From: Ostreiculturibacter nitratireducens
GTDB taxonomy: Bacteria > Pseudomonadota > Alphaproteobacteria > Rhodobacterales > Rhodobacteraceae
DNA length: 64,000 nt
Assembly (NCBI RefSeq): GCF_032670585.1
Contig: NZ_JAVQHL010000002.1
Span: 930,001-994,000 of the forward strand
Reading direction: 5' to 3'
Under the pieces are notes generated by a model, which was given only the letters and a program-made list of their open reading frames with translations, was not told the origin of the DNA and ran no database searches. The position numbers and the translations under genes were made by a program. Positions 1-8,050 of this stretch are shown here, one piece after another (the first letter of the stretch is position 1; every line of letters begins with the position of its first letter).

Positions 1-336
1 GTGGTGGTGACCGTGATGGACCGCGACCGGATGGAGGACTACCAGGCTATGGCCGGCGAGTTGCGCCGTGCCGGGATCCGGGCGGAAGTCTACCTCGGCA
101 ATCCGAAGAACTTCGGCAACCAGCTCAAATACGCGGACAAGCGCAATTCCCCGGTCGCCGTGATCCAGGGGGGCGACGAGGCGGAGCGCGGTGTCGTGCA
201 GCTGAAGGACCTCTACCTCGGTGCCAAGATCGCCGCGGAGGCGACTCATGAGGAGTGGAAGGCGCAGCCTGCCCAGACCGAGGTGCCGCGTGCGGCGCTG
301 GTGGCAGAGGTCAAGCGCCTCCTCGGGGGCGCGTGA
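1..336 (+). CDS. hisS: Histidyl-tRNA synthetase, C-terminal part (gene cut by window edge)
   Basis: This is the last 111 residues of a class II histidyl-tRNA synthetase, which charges tRNA-His in the cytoplasm. What is visible is the alpha/beta anticodon-binding domain, with segments such as GIRAEVYLGNPKNFGNQLKY and the following VAVIQGGDEAERGVVQLKDL, typical of the HisRS C-terminus. The catalytic domain lies before position 1. The stop TGA overlaps the ATG of hisZ, so the two are translationally coupled in a hisS-hisZ-hisG operon, a common alphaproteobacterial order. The first codon here is simply the window edge, not a start. Confidence 0.93.
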   Translation: MVVTVMDRDRMEDYQAMAGELRRAGIRAEVYLGNPKNFGNQLKYADKRNSPVAVIQGGDEAERGVVQLKDLYLGAKIAAEATHEEWKAQPAQTEVPRAALVAEVKRLLGGA

Positions 337-1427
337 TGGCGGGGAAGGTTGAGGCGCGGGCCCAGGCCGAGCGGCTTCTCACGGCCTTCCGTGCCGCGGG
401 CGCGGTTCCGGTCGAGGCCGACATCCTGCAGCCGGCGGAGGTTCTTCTGGACCTCTACGGCGAGGATATCCGGTCGCGCGCCTACGTGACCCGGGACCCC
501 CTCCGGGGAGAGATGATGCTGCGCCCGGACTTCACCGTTCCGGTGGTGCGGATGCACATGGAGGAGGGCGCCGAGCCTGCGCGCTACTGCTACCTCGGCG
601 AGGTGTTCCGGAAACAGGAACATCGCAGCGGCCGGCCGGCGGAATTCCTTCAGGTCGGCTACGAGATCTTTGACCGCGTCGATCCGGTCGCGGCCGACGC
701 GGAGGTGTTCGCGCTTTTCGCCGAGCTTCTCTCGCCTCTGGACCTGCGGGCGGCGACGGGGGACATCGGCATCCTCATGGCCGCCGTGAAGGGCCTCACG
801 ACGACCGACCGGCGCAAGGCCGCGCTCCTGCGCCACATATGGCGGCCGGCCCGGTTCCGGGCGCTTCTGGAACGGTTCGGCGGGCTTGCTCCTGTGCCAC
901 CCGCGCGCGCGGCGCTGATCGCGCAACTCGCGAGCGGCGAGGTGCCGGAGAGCGGCGCACCGCAGATCGGGCTCCGCAGCCCCGAGGAGATCGCGGACCG
1001 CCTTTCCGCGCTGGCGGAGGACGCGGCCGCGCCGCCAATCGCGGCCGAGGAAGTGGCGCTTCTGGACGACATCCTGGACCTTCGCGCGCCCGCACCGCAG
1101 GCGCTCGACCGGCTGCGCAAGATAGCCGACGAATTGCCGCCGATCCGTCCGGCCGTCGAACGGCTCGCCGCCCGGCTTGATGCGCTGGCCGCTCTTGGCG
1201 TGGAGGTGGAAACGCTCGACTTCGAGGCGAGCCACGGCCGCACGACGCTCGAGTACTACGACGGCTTCGTCTTCAGCTTCCACGCCGCGCAGGAGGGTCT
1301 GCCGCCCGTCGCGAGCGGAGGGCGTTATGACGCGCTCACGGCGGTCCTGGGGCAGGGCAATTCGATCCCGGCGGTCGGGGGCGTCGTGCGCCCCGCGCTC
1401 GTCGCCGAACTGGGAGGGATCGGCTGA
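336..1427 (+). CDS. hisZ: ATP phosphoribosyltransferase regulatory subunit HisZ
   Basis: HisZ is a catalytically inactive HisRS paralogue that forms a hetero-octamer with short-form HisG to carry out and regulate the first step of histidine biosynthesis (ATP + PRPP). The 363-residue product has HisRS-like class II motifs (RPDFTVPVVRMHM, YLGEVFRKQE near residues 65-95, SGGRYDAL near 330) but no anticodon-binding domain, as expected. I chose the ATG at 336 because it overlaps the hisS stop (ATGA) and gives normal family length; an in-frame upstream extension to 255 lies inside hisS. The stop overlaps the hisG start. Confidence 0.93.
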   Translation: MAGKVEARAQAERLLTAFRAAGAVPVEADILQPAEVLLDLYGEDIRSRAYVTRDPLRGEMMLRPDFTVPVVRMHMEEGAEPARYCYLGEVFRKQEHRSGRPAEFLQVGYEIFDRVDPVAADAEVFALFAELLSPLDLRAATGDIGILMAAVKGLTTTDRRKAALLRHIWRPARFRALLERFGGLAPVPPARAALIAQLASGEVPESGAPQIGLRSPEEIADRLSALAEDAAAPPIAAEEVALLDDILDLRAPAPQALDRLRKIADELPPIRPAVERLAARLDALAALGVEVETLDFEASHGRTTLEYYDGFVFSFHAAQEGLPPVASGGRYDALTAVLGQGNSIPAVGGVVRPALVAELGGIG

Positions 1428-2134
1428 TGCTCAAGCTTGGCGTGCCATCCAAAGGCCGGCTGATGGACCAGTGCTTCGACTGGTTCGGCGCGCGCGGCAT
1501 CCAGCTGCGCCGTACCGGATCGGAGCGCGAATACGCGGGTGCGGTCGACGGCGCGGATGGCGTGGAACTCGTCCTCCTTTCCGCCTCGGAAGTGCCGCGC
1601 GAACTGGCGGCGGGGCGCATCCACCTCGGCGTGACCGGGTCGGACCTCGTGCGGGAGACGCTGGCGGACTGGGAAGACCAGGTGGCGGAACTCGCCGGTC
1701 TCGGATTCGGCCACGCGGACCTCGTGATCGCCGTACCGGCCTGCTGGGTCGATGTGGACAACCTCGACGACCTCGACGCGGCGGCGGCCGCGTTCCGGCG
1801 CACGCATGGCTTTCGGCTGAGGATTGCCACGAAGTACCACCGCCTGGTGCGGGACTTCCTGCGGAAGAACGGGGTCGCGGATTATCAGCTGGTCGACAGC
1901 CAGGGTGCGACCGAGGGAACGGTGAAGAACCTGACCGCGGAAGCTGTGGCGGATATCACCTCGACAGGCGAAACCCTCCGCGCGAACCACCTGAAGATTC
2001 TGTCAGACGGTCTGGTCCACCAGAGCCAGGCGACGCTATACGCTTCGCGCGCGGCCGATTGGGGGAATGGTGCCCGGCCGGCTCTCGCGGGCATTGCCGA
2101 CAGGCTAGGGCTTCACCTGCCCGAAGGTTTGTGA
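1427..2134 (+). CDS. hisG: ATP phosphoribosyltransferase catalytic subunit (short form)
   Basis: HisG condenses ATP with PRPP to phosphoribosyl-ATP, the committed step of histidine synthesis. At 235 residues it is the short form without the C-terminal regulatory domain, which needs HisZ, encoded directly upstream with an ATGA overlap. Recognisable segments are the N-terminal LGVPSKGRL, the DLVRETL region and the PRPP-binding loop near DSQGATEGTVKN (around residue 160). The gene ends 33 bp before the convergent DUF1489 gene. Confidence 0.95.
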   Translation: MLKLGVPSKGRLMDQCFDWFGARGIQLRRTGSEREYAGAVDGADGVELVLLSASEVPRELAAGRIHLGVTGSDLVRETLADWEDQVAELAGLGFGHADLVIAVPACWVDVDNLDDLDAAAAAFRRTHGFRLRIATKYHRLVRDFLRKNGVADYQLVDSQGATEGTVKNLTAEAVADITSTGETLRANHLKILSDGLVHQSQATLYASRAADWGNGARPALAGIADRLGLHLPEGL

Positions 2135-2167
2135 TCACCGGATCGGACGAGCCCGACGGGCGAGGCT

Positions 2168-2590
2168 TCAGCGCAGGCCGATCTCGGCAAGCGCGGTGAG
2201 AAGCTCGCGCGGAAGCGCTTCTTCCGTCGTGCGCCCCTTTGGAAGGTCACGCGGACTGTCCTTCGGGTCGAGGTAGCGCCAGCCCTGGAACGGGCGCCTG
2301 GGCATCGCCTCGGTCCGGACGACTTCCGGGTCGAGGACGATGGCGCAGCGGGTGATGCCGTCGGCGCCCGGGCTTTCCTCCAGTCCCACGATACGCTGGC
2401 GGGCCAGGATCACGCCCTTGAACACCCAGTAGAGTGAACCGCCGTTCAGCACCTCTTCGGCGCGTTTCGGCCACATCCGGGTGACGTGGACGGGGTTCGC
2501 CTTCCCGTAGCGCGCGGCCTGCCACGAGGTCAGGTCCTCGACCTTCTCCGCGCCCACGCAGAGCTTCACGAGATTCACGTAGTCGGCCAC
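2168..2590 (-). CDS. DUF1489 family protein
   Basis: A 140-residue cytoplasmic protein that matches the DUF1489 family, which is widespread in alphaproteobacteria and has no established function. Features seen are the N-terminal VNLVKLCVGAEKVEDL, a central segment with TRMWPKRAEEVL, and the GWRYLDPKDSPRDL stretch near the C-terminus. There is no signal peptide or membrane segment. It is convergent with hisG and divergent from nrdJ, sharing a 115-bp upstream region with it. I assign the family with good confidence but no role. Confidence 0.85.
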   Translation of the reverse strand: MADYVNLVKLCVGAEKVEDLTSWQAARYGKANPVHVTRMWPKRAEEVLNGGSLYWVFKGVILARQRIVGLEESPGADGITRCAIVLDPEVVRTEAMPRRPFQGWRYLDPKDSPRDLPKGRTTEEALPRELLTALAEIGLR

Positions 2591-2642
2591 GGCAGCACCC
2601 CTATCCCTCGGGGATCATAGCGGTCCGAACCGCGAGATCAAG

Positions 2643-2671
2643 TTGACCGGTCCTGCGTCGCGGCGTATCTT
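2643..2671 (+). promoter_or_regulatory. Candidate sigma-70-type promoter of nrdJ
   Basis: TTGACC at 2643-2648, a 17-bp spacer and TATCTT at 2666-2671 make a close match to a housekeeping promoter, placed about 35 bp before the nrdJ start codon. The whole gap between the divergent DUF1489 gene and nrdJ is about 115 bp, too short for a normal cobalamin riboswitch. Confidence 0.55.
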
Positions 2672-2705
2672 CGATCCTCCCCGCAACGCGCCAAGGACTC
2701 CTGAC

Positions 2706-4970
2706 ATGACCCGTTTCGCCGCCCCGATCGCCGAGGCTATCTGGGACATGAAATATCGCTTCAAGGATGCAGATGATGCAGCCGTCGACCTTACGGTCGA
2801 GGACAGCTGGCGCCGCGTTGCCCGTGCTCTCGCGTCCGTCGAGAAGGAGCCGGCGGCATGGGAAGAGAAGTTCTATGGCGCGCTTGAGGACTTCCGGTTC
2901 CTGCCGGCGGGGCGAATCCTTGCGGGGGCGGGCACCCAGCGGTCGGTGACGCTGTTCAACTGCTTCGTGATGGGGACGATCCCCGATTCGATGGGCGGCA
3001 TCTTCGACATGCTGAAGGAAGCCGCGCTGACCATGCAGCAGGGCGGCGGGATCGGCTACGACTTCTCGACCATCCGTCCTCGCGGCGCCGAGGTGCACGG
3101 CGTGGCGGCGGATGCCTCCGGGCCCCTGTCCTTCATGGATGTATGGGACGCGATGTGCCGCACGATCATGTCGGCGGGCTCGCGGCGCGGTGCGATGATG
3201 GCGACGATGCGCTGCGACCACCCCGATATCGAGGCCTTCATCGAGGCAAAGCAGGACGCCGCGCGCCTCAGGATGTTCAACCTGTCCGTTCTGGTGACGG
3301 ACGACTTCATGTCGGCGGTGAAAGCCGACGGGCCATGGGAACTGCAATTCGACGGCAAGGTCTGGCACACGGTCCAGGCGCGCGATCTCTGGAACAAGAT
3401 CATGCGCGCGACCTACGACTACGCCGAGCCGGGCGTGATATTCATCGACCGGATCAACGCGATGAACAACCTCGCCTATTGCGAGACCATCGCGGCCACC
3501 AACCCCTGCGGCGAACAGCCCCTGCCGCCCTACGGCGCCTGCCTTCTGGGTTCGATCAACCTCGCCCGCCTCGTCAAGGACCCCTTCGAACCCGAAGCGT
3601 CGCTCGACGCCGACGGACTGGACGACCTCGTGCGCGTCGCTGTCCGGATGATGGACAACGTGGTCGATGCCTCGCGCTTCCCACTCGCGAAGCAGGCGGA
3701 GGAAGCGGCCAACAAGCGGCGGATCGGGCTTGGTGTCACGGGCCTCGCGGATGCGCTCCTGATGGTGGGGTTGCGCTACGGGACCGAGAAGGCCGCGAAG
3801 CAGACCGAGGCGTGGATGCACCGGATCGCGCGGTCGGCCTACCTGGCCTCTGTCGATCTCGCGCGCGAAAAGGGTGCCTTCCCGCTCTTCGACGCGGACA
3901 AGTATCTCGCCTCGGGCAACATGAAGCAGATGGACGCCGACGTGCGCGAGGCCGTGCGCAAGCACGGGATTCGCAACGCTCTCCTGACATCGATCGCACC
4001 CACGGGCACGATCAGCCTTTACGCGGGCAATGTGTCTTCAGGGATCGAACCGGTCTTTGCCTATGCCTACAAGCGCAAGGTCCTGCAAAAGGACGGCTCG
4101 CGGACCGAGGAGGAGGTCGTCGACTACGCCGTGCATCTGTGGCGGGAGAAGTTCGGCGACGCGCCGCTGCCGGACTACTTCGTCGACGCCCAGACTCTGC
4201 CGCCCCTCGATCACGTCCGCATGCAGGCTTCCGCGCAGCGCTGGGTGGACAGCTCGATTTCCAAGACGATCAACTGCCCCGAGGACATTTCCTTCGAGGA
4301 TTTCAAGGACGTCTACATGGCGGCCTGGGACCAGGGCTGCAAAGGCTGCACGACCTACCGTCCGAACCTCGTGACCGGATCGGTCCTCTCCGTCTCCGAG
4401 AAGGAGGAGAAGGCGCCCGAAGCGGACCGGGGGGCCGAGGTCGTCTATCTCTCCGAACCGCTGGACCGTCCGGCGGCGCTCGAAGGGCAGACCTACAAGC
4501 TCAAGTGGCCCGACAGCGAGCACGCGATCTACATCACGGTGAACGACATCGTCCAGGGCGGGCACCGGCGGCCGTTCGAGGTCTTCATAAACTCGAAAAA
4601 CATGGAACATTACGCCTGGACCGTCGCGCTGACGCGGATGATCTCGGCCGTGTTCCGGCGTGGCGGGGACATCTCCTTCGTCGTGGAAGAGCTGAAAGCG
4701 GTCTTCGATCCGCGTGGCGGGGCCTGGATGAACGGACGTTACGTGCCCTCGATCCTCGCGGCGATCGGCGGCGTGATCGAGCGGCACCTCATCTCCATCG
4801 GCTTCATCGACGGCGAGGGGCTCGGCCTCAAATCAGATCCCAAGGCGCAGGTGATGAAAGTGGGCGAGGCTCCGCGCGGCCCGGCGTGCCCCTCCTGCGG
4901 GCAGTTCGGCATGCAGATGGTCGAGGGCTGCATGACGTGCCCCCACTGCGGCTACTCGAAGTGTTCTTGA
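2706..4970 (+). CDS. nrdJ: Adenosylcobalamin-dependent (class II) ribonucleotide reductase
   Basis: This enzyme reduces ribonucleotides to deoxyribonucleotides using a cobalamin-derived thiyl radical and works with or without oxygen. The 754-residue product carries the barrel signature NPCGEQPLPPYGACLLGSIN (around residue 270), the TSIAPTGTISLYAGN segment, the CKGCTTYRPN motif near 545, and a C-terminal zinc-ribbon-like tail with CPSCG and CPHCG. The ATG at 2706 has AAGGA seven bases upstream; an in-frame upstream extension to 2643 overlaps the likely promoter. A strong hairpin plus T-run follows at 5060. It stands alone, as class II enzymes usually do. Confidence 0.95.
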   Translation: MTRFAAPIAEAIWDMKYRFKDADDAAVDLTVEDSWRRVARALASVEKEPAAWEEKFYGALEDFRFLPAGRILAGAGTQRSVTLFNCFVMGTIPDSMGGIFDMLKEAALTMQQGGGIGYDFSTIRPRGAEVHGVAADASGPLSFMDVWDAMCRTIMSAGSRRGAMMATMRCDHPDIEAFIEAKQDAARLRMFNLSVLVTDDFMSAVKADGPWELQFDGKVWHTVQARDLWNKIMRATYDYAEPGVIFIDRINAMNNLAYCETIAATNPCGEQPLPPYGACLLGSINLARLVKDPFEPEASLDADGLDDLVRVAVRMMDNVVDASRFPLAKQAEEAANKRRIGLGVTGLADALLMVGLRYGTEKAAKQTEAWMHRIARSAYLASVDLAREKGAFPLFDADKYLASGNMKQMDADVREAVRKHGIRNALLTSIAPTGTISLYAGNVSSGIEPVFAYAYKRKVLQKDGSRTEEEVVDYAVHLWREKFGDAPLPDYFVDAQTLPPLDHVRMQASAQRWVDSSISKTINCPEDISFEDFKDVYMAAWDQGCKGCTTYRPNLVTGSVLSVSEKEEKAPEADRGAEVVYLSEPLDRPAALEGQTYKLKWPDSEHAIYITVNDIVQGGHRRPFEVFINSKNMEHYAWTVALTRMISAVFRRGGDISFVVEELKAVFDPRGGAWMNGRYVPSILAAIGGVIERHLISIGFIDGEGLGLKSDPKAQVMKVGEAPRGPACPSCGQFGMQMVEGCMTCPHCGYSKCS

Positions 4971-5310
4971 GTCGGGTCTGAGCCAGTGCTGTTGTTGTAG
5001 GACCCGAGAATAAATGACCATTTCCGGGGTTTTTCGACCACTCCGGCACAAGTCAAATGACCACCGGTCGCAGAGCGATCGGTGGTTTTTGTTTTATATC
5101 AATGCGTTGCTTTCACTTCGAAGCACTGCAGCTTCTGGATGCCGCCGCGCCAAGGATCCGCAAGCTGCAGTGCTTGACCAGATCGCGCCGCCATGACCTC
5201 TATCCCGCCACACCCGGGTTCTTCTCTCATCGCGCTTCTGCCCTGACCGCTCTGGTGCGGCGGGCGCCGTGGCGGCGCATGCCGCTACTGTTTCGGAAAG
5301 GACCATACCC
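4971..5310. other. Intergenic region after nrdJ
   Basis: This 340-bp stretch holds the nrdJ terminator (5060-5095), a weaker C-rich/G-rich hairpin with a T-run around 5001-5034, and the upstream region of the AAA ATPase gene with GGAAAGGA shortly before its ATG at 5311. I see no gene in it. Confidence 0.5.
5060..5095 (+). terminator. Intrinsic terminator of nrdJ
   Basis: ACCACCG and CGGTGGT form a 7-bp stem around a 13-base loop that can pair further, followed by TTTTTGTTTT. Position and orientation fit the end of the nrdJ transcript. Confidence 0.8.
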
Positions 5311-6405
5311 ATGCCCCGCATCCCCTTCATCGCGGCCCGCTTCCCCGACCTGGACCAGTCGAAGTATGACATCGAGACCCGGCTGAGCCGGCACCTCCGG
5401 GCCCTCCGCGTCCGCAAGGCGGAAGCGCAGGTCGACGATCCGATCAGCGACGCGCTGGAAGAGGACCTGGGCAACGGCTGGCGACGGCCGACGGATCTCG
5501 GCGAAGACGACCACCGGCGCATCCGGCGCCGTGCCGCGGCGCTCGTCGCCCGGCGCGAGGCGGCCTCCAGGCTGGGCCACCTCAGGAAGGAAGAGCGCGA
5601 GCAGCTTTCCGTCCTGCGCGACGGGGTGCGCCTCGTTTCGATCCCCAGCGAACAGCGGGCCGACGAGCTTGCCGCCGAGCTTCATGCCGAGATGCCCTGG
5701 TTGGGGCAGGCGACCGAGGCGGTCTGGCATGCGATGCGCGCCTCGGTCCGCGCGGGCGCAGCCGGATTCCGGCTGCCGCCGCTCCTGCTCGATGGCCCTC
5801 CGGGCATCGGCAAGAGCACCTGGGCACAGCGCCTGGCATCGCTGGTCGGCACCGCGACGATGCAGATCGACGCCGCCTCCGAGGCCGCCGGTTTCGCCGT
5901 CGCGGACTGCCAGCGCTGCTGGTCCAGCGCCGCGCCCGAGCGGCCGCTCGAACTGATCCTGCGCCAGCGCATCGGCAATCCGATCATCGTGGTCGACGAG
6001 GTCGAAAACCCCGGCAGGGTCACGTTGGCCGGGGGCCGCGCCCATGACCTGACCGATGCGCTGCTGGGCCCTCTGGAGCCCATGACGGCCCGGGGCTGGG
6101 CCTGCCCCCATTTCCGCGTGACCTTCGACATGGGCTGGATCGGCTGGGTCATGACCTCCAACGACTGGCGACACCTGTCGCCCCCCTTTCTCAGCCGCTG
6201 CCGGCTGATCCGCCTCGGCCCCCTCACGCGCGGAGACGTGCGCGGCTTCGTCGAGAGGGAAGCCAAACGCCGCGGCATCGAGGGCGAGACCGTTGAGATG
6301 ATCTTCGAAGCGTTGGCCCGGTGCGCGACCCAGCCGGACCTGCGCAGCCTGAACCGGCTGCTCGATCACATTGCCGAACTGCAGAACCGTCCGCCCCTGC
6401 ACTAG
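5311..6405 (+). CDS. AAA-family ATPase (Lon-like ATPase module)
   Basis: A 364-residue cytoplasmic ATPase. Walker A GPPGIGKS is at about 162-169, Walker B IIVVDEVE at about 225-232, sensor-1 MTSND at about 281-285, and a likely arginine finger in FLSRCRL just after. The first 150 residues are a charged, mostly helical region rich in R/E. The ATPase core resembles the Lon AAA module, but there is no C-terminal protease domain, so it is more likely a stand-alone remodelling ATPase. Start chosen at ATG 5311, with a GGAAAGGA sequence upstream. The broken metallophosphoesterase gene follows after 28 bp. Target and partner are unknown. Confidence 0.8.
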   Translation: MPRIPFIAARFPDLDQSKYDIETRLSRHLRALRVRKAEAQVDDPISDALEEDLGNGWRRPTDLGEDDHRRIRRRAAALVARREAASRLGHLRKEEREQLSVLRDGVRLVSIPSEQRADELAAELHAEMPWLGQATEAVWHAMRASVRAGAAGFRLPPLLLDGPPGIGKSTWAQRLASLVGTATMQIDAASEAAGFAVADCQRCWSSAAPERPLELILRQRIGNPIIVVDEVENPGRVTLAGGRAHDLTDALLGPLEPMTARGWACPHFRVTFDMGWIGWVMTSNDWRHLSPPFLSRCRLIRLGPLTRGDVRGFVEREAKRRGIEGETVEMIFEALARCATQPDLRSLNRLLDHIAELQNRPPLH

Positions 6406-6433
6406 GATCGGGTCGATTTCAGATGAGACACAG

Positions 6434-7233
6434 ATGACGAAGACCTTGATCCTTGCCGACCTTCATCACGACTTCTGGCGCCAGGCCGGGCGCGATCCGC
6501 TTGAACACGCGGACTTCTCGGGGCTGGACCGCTGATCATCGCCGGAGACCTGGCGAACAAGTCCTGCGTGCGCTGGAAGCCCGCGCTCGAGGCGATCGGG
6601 CGGCACATCCCGCTCGACCGCGTCCACATCTTTCCCGGCAACCACGACTACTACGACGGGCGTCTGGACCGCGACGACAAGCTCGAAGCGATCACGCAGG
6701 ACGTCAGCGCGCATTTCGCGCAGAAGCAGGAGATCGTGCAGGGCGACACCCGTTTCCTCTGCTGCACGCTCTGGACGGACATGTGCCTTGGCGAGGACAA
6801 CGCCGACCGGAACGCGCGGGAGGCCGCGACGCGGATGAACGACTACCGTTACATCCGCATTGAAGCCGAGAACTACTGCCGCGCCAAGCCGAGGCACACC
6901 ATCGCCGTTCACCGCGACCATCGCGCCTGGCTCGAGAGCCGCCTGAGCACCCCGTTCGACGGGCGGACTGTTGTCGTCACCCATAACGCGCCCCATGCGC
7001 TCAGCCTCTCAGACAACGCCCAGGTCGGTCCAGCCTACGCCTCCGATCTGAGCAGCCTCATCGAGCGGCACGCGCCCGACCTCTGGTTCTTTGGTCACAC
7101 GCACCACGGCGCGTCGTTCCGATGTGGCAGGACGGAGTTCCGCAACGTGTCCGTCGGCTATCCCGACGCTCATGGGCGTGCGCCCGCGCTGGATCAGGGA
7201 TGGCCGGGGTTTCTTGGAGCAGAAGGCAGATGA
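6434..7233 (+). pseudogene. Metallophosphoesterase, frameshifted near codon 33
   Basis: The reading frame opens at ATG 6434 with TLILADLHHDFW, the first calcineurin-like metal motif (DxH), then hits TGA at 6533-6535. From 6532 the next frame continues seamlessly with LIIAGDLANK, GNHDYYDG, VVTHNAPH and GHTHHG, the other four metal-binding motifs in the right order. One missing base near 6530 explains this. Restored, the protein would be about 266 residues, a complete calcineurin-like phosphoesterase. As written it cannot make active enzyme unless translation shifts frame. Either a real mutation or a sequence error; the intact downstream frame hints that the event is recent. Confidence 0.8.
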
Positions 7234-7348
7234 TTTGGCGCCGTGGGAAACCGAACACCCTGACAGGGCGCGTGAACTCGCGGCCAGGCAGGTCTTCAGG
7301 CGGGCGCGACTTGTGGCGTGGACAGCAGAGCGAACGGGACGCCGCCGG

Positions 7349-7777
7349 ATGAGCGCCTATGATTCAGTTCCGGAAGTCCTCGGTGTGACGATTGACGGCA
7401 GGGCGCCAACGCCAATCGAACTCATGCGCCTCATCAAAGAAGGCCTGCCCAGGAGCGCGCTGCTTTCGATTGCGGCGACGATCGGCGCGTCGCCTGCCGC
7501 GATCGTCGCGGGTCGCGAGCCCGGGGCGGCGCGCGCGCGGCGAAAGAGCCAGGCAACGCTCACGCCCGCCGAGGGCGCAGTTGTGGCGCGGCTCGCGGCG
7601 GTGTGGCCCGTCGCGCTCGAGATCTGGGGCGATGGAAACGAAGCGCGCGCGTTCCTCAACCGGCCGCATCCGCTGCTCGAAGGGCGCTGCCCCCTCGATG
7701 TCATTCTGCAAGGCGAGATCGGCCGAGCGCTCGTCGGGGAGATCCTCGAGCGCCTGCGGCATGGCAGCGCCGGCTGA
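7349..7777 (+). CDS. MbcA/ParS/Xre-type antitoxin-like protein (DUF2384), orphan
   Basis: A 142-residue protein. The C-terminal part, with ARAFLNRPHPLLEGRCPLDV and then an ILQGEIG segment (about residues 100-125), matches the toxin-binding domain of MbcA/ParS/Xre antitoxins, which normally neutralise an adjacent RES-domain toxin. The N-terminal region (about 20-60) is compatible with the helical HTH-like half. No RES toxin is found downstream, where 270 bp without a gene precede the convergent reductase gene. Start at ATG 7349 is the best in-frame codon after the phosphoesterase. It may be an orphan antitoxin whose toxin was lost. Confidence 0.65.
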   Translation: MSAYDSVPEVLGVTIDGRAPTPIELMRLIKEGLPRSALLSIAATIGASPAAIVAGREPGAARARRKSQATLTPAEGAVVARLAAVWPVALEIWGDGNEARAFLNRPHPLLEGRCPLDVILQGEIGRALVGEILERLRHGSAG

Positions 7778-8050
7778 CCGTGCCGCTCCAAGCTTGCCAT
7801 CGAAGCGAGGGTTTCGAGCGAGAGGCCCGGTCGCTGACCAACGATGCGATTTGATCGAAGACGTCGGGCGTTTTGCAGCAAGCCGCCAACCTCGGAAGCC
7901 AGCCAATTCGCTGCAGGAAGGGGGGAAGCGGTCATTCGCTGCGATTTGCACTGATGTCAAACCGCCTGAAAAAACGGACTACTGTGATTAGTGATTTGAA
8001 CACCAAGATTGGCGTTCCCGACGCTCGAGACCGCGGGCTGAAGCGGCCCG
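7778..8050. other. Intergenic debris
   Basis: I see no gene here. The segment around 7930-7946 (AAGCGGTCATTCGCTGC) recurs almost exactly at 28516-28531, so this gap belongs to the set of worn dispersed repeats in the window. Confidence 0.4.

Noticed and set aside
246..1283. Long minus-strand open frame opposite hisZ
   Set aside because: It mirrors the hisZ coding sequence; high GC makes long antisense frames common, and the peptide is Arg/Ala-rich without family features.
2591..2705. Possible cobalamin riboswitch before the B12-dependent reductase
   Set aside because: The gap is too short and contains a good promoter close to the gene; no B12-box-like sequence is seen.
2601..3965. 454-codon minus-strand frame opposite nrdJ
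   Set aside because: Entirely inside a convincing nrdJ gene and without recognisable domains.
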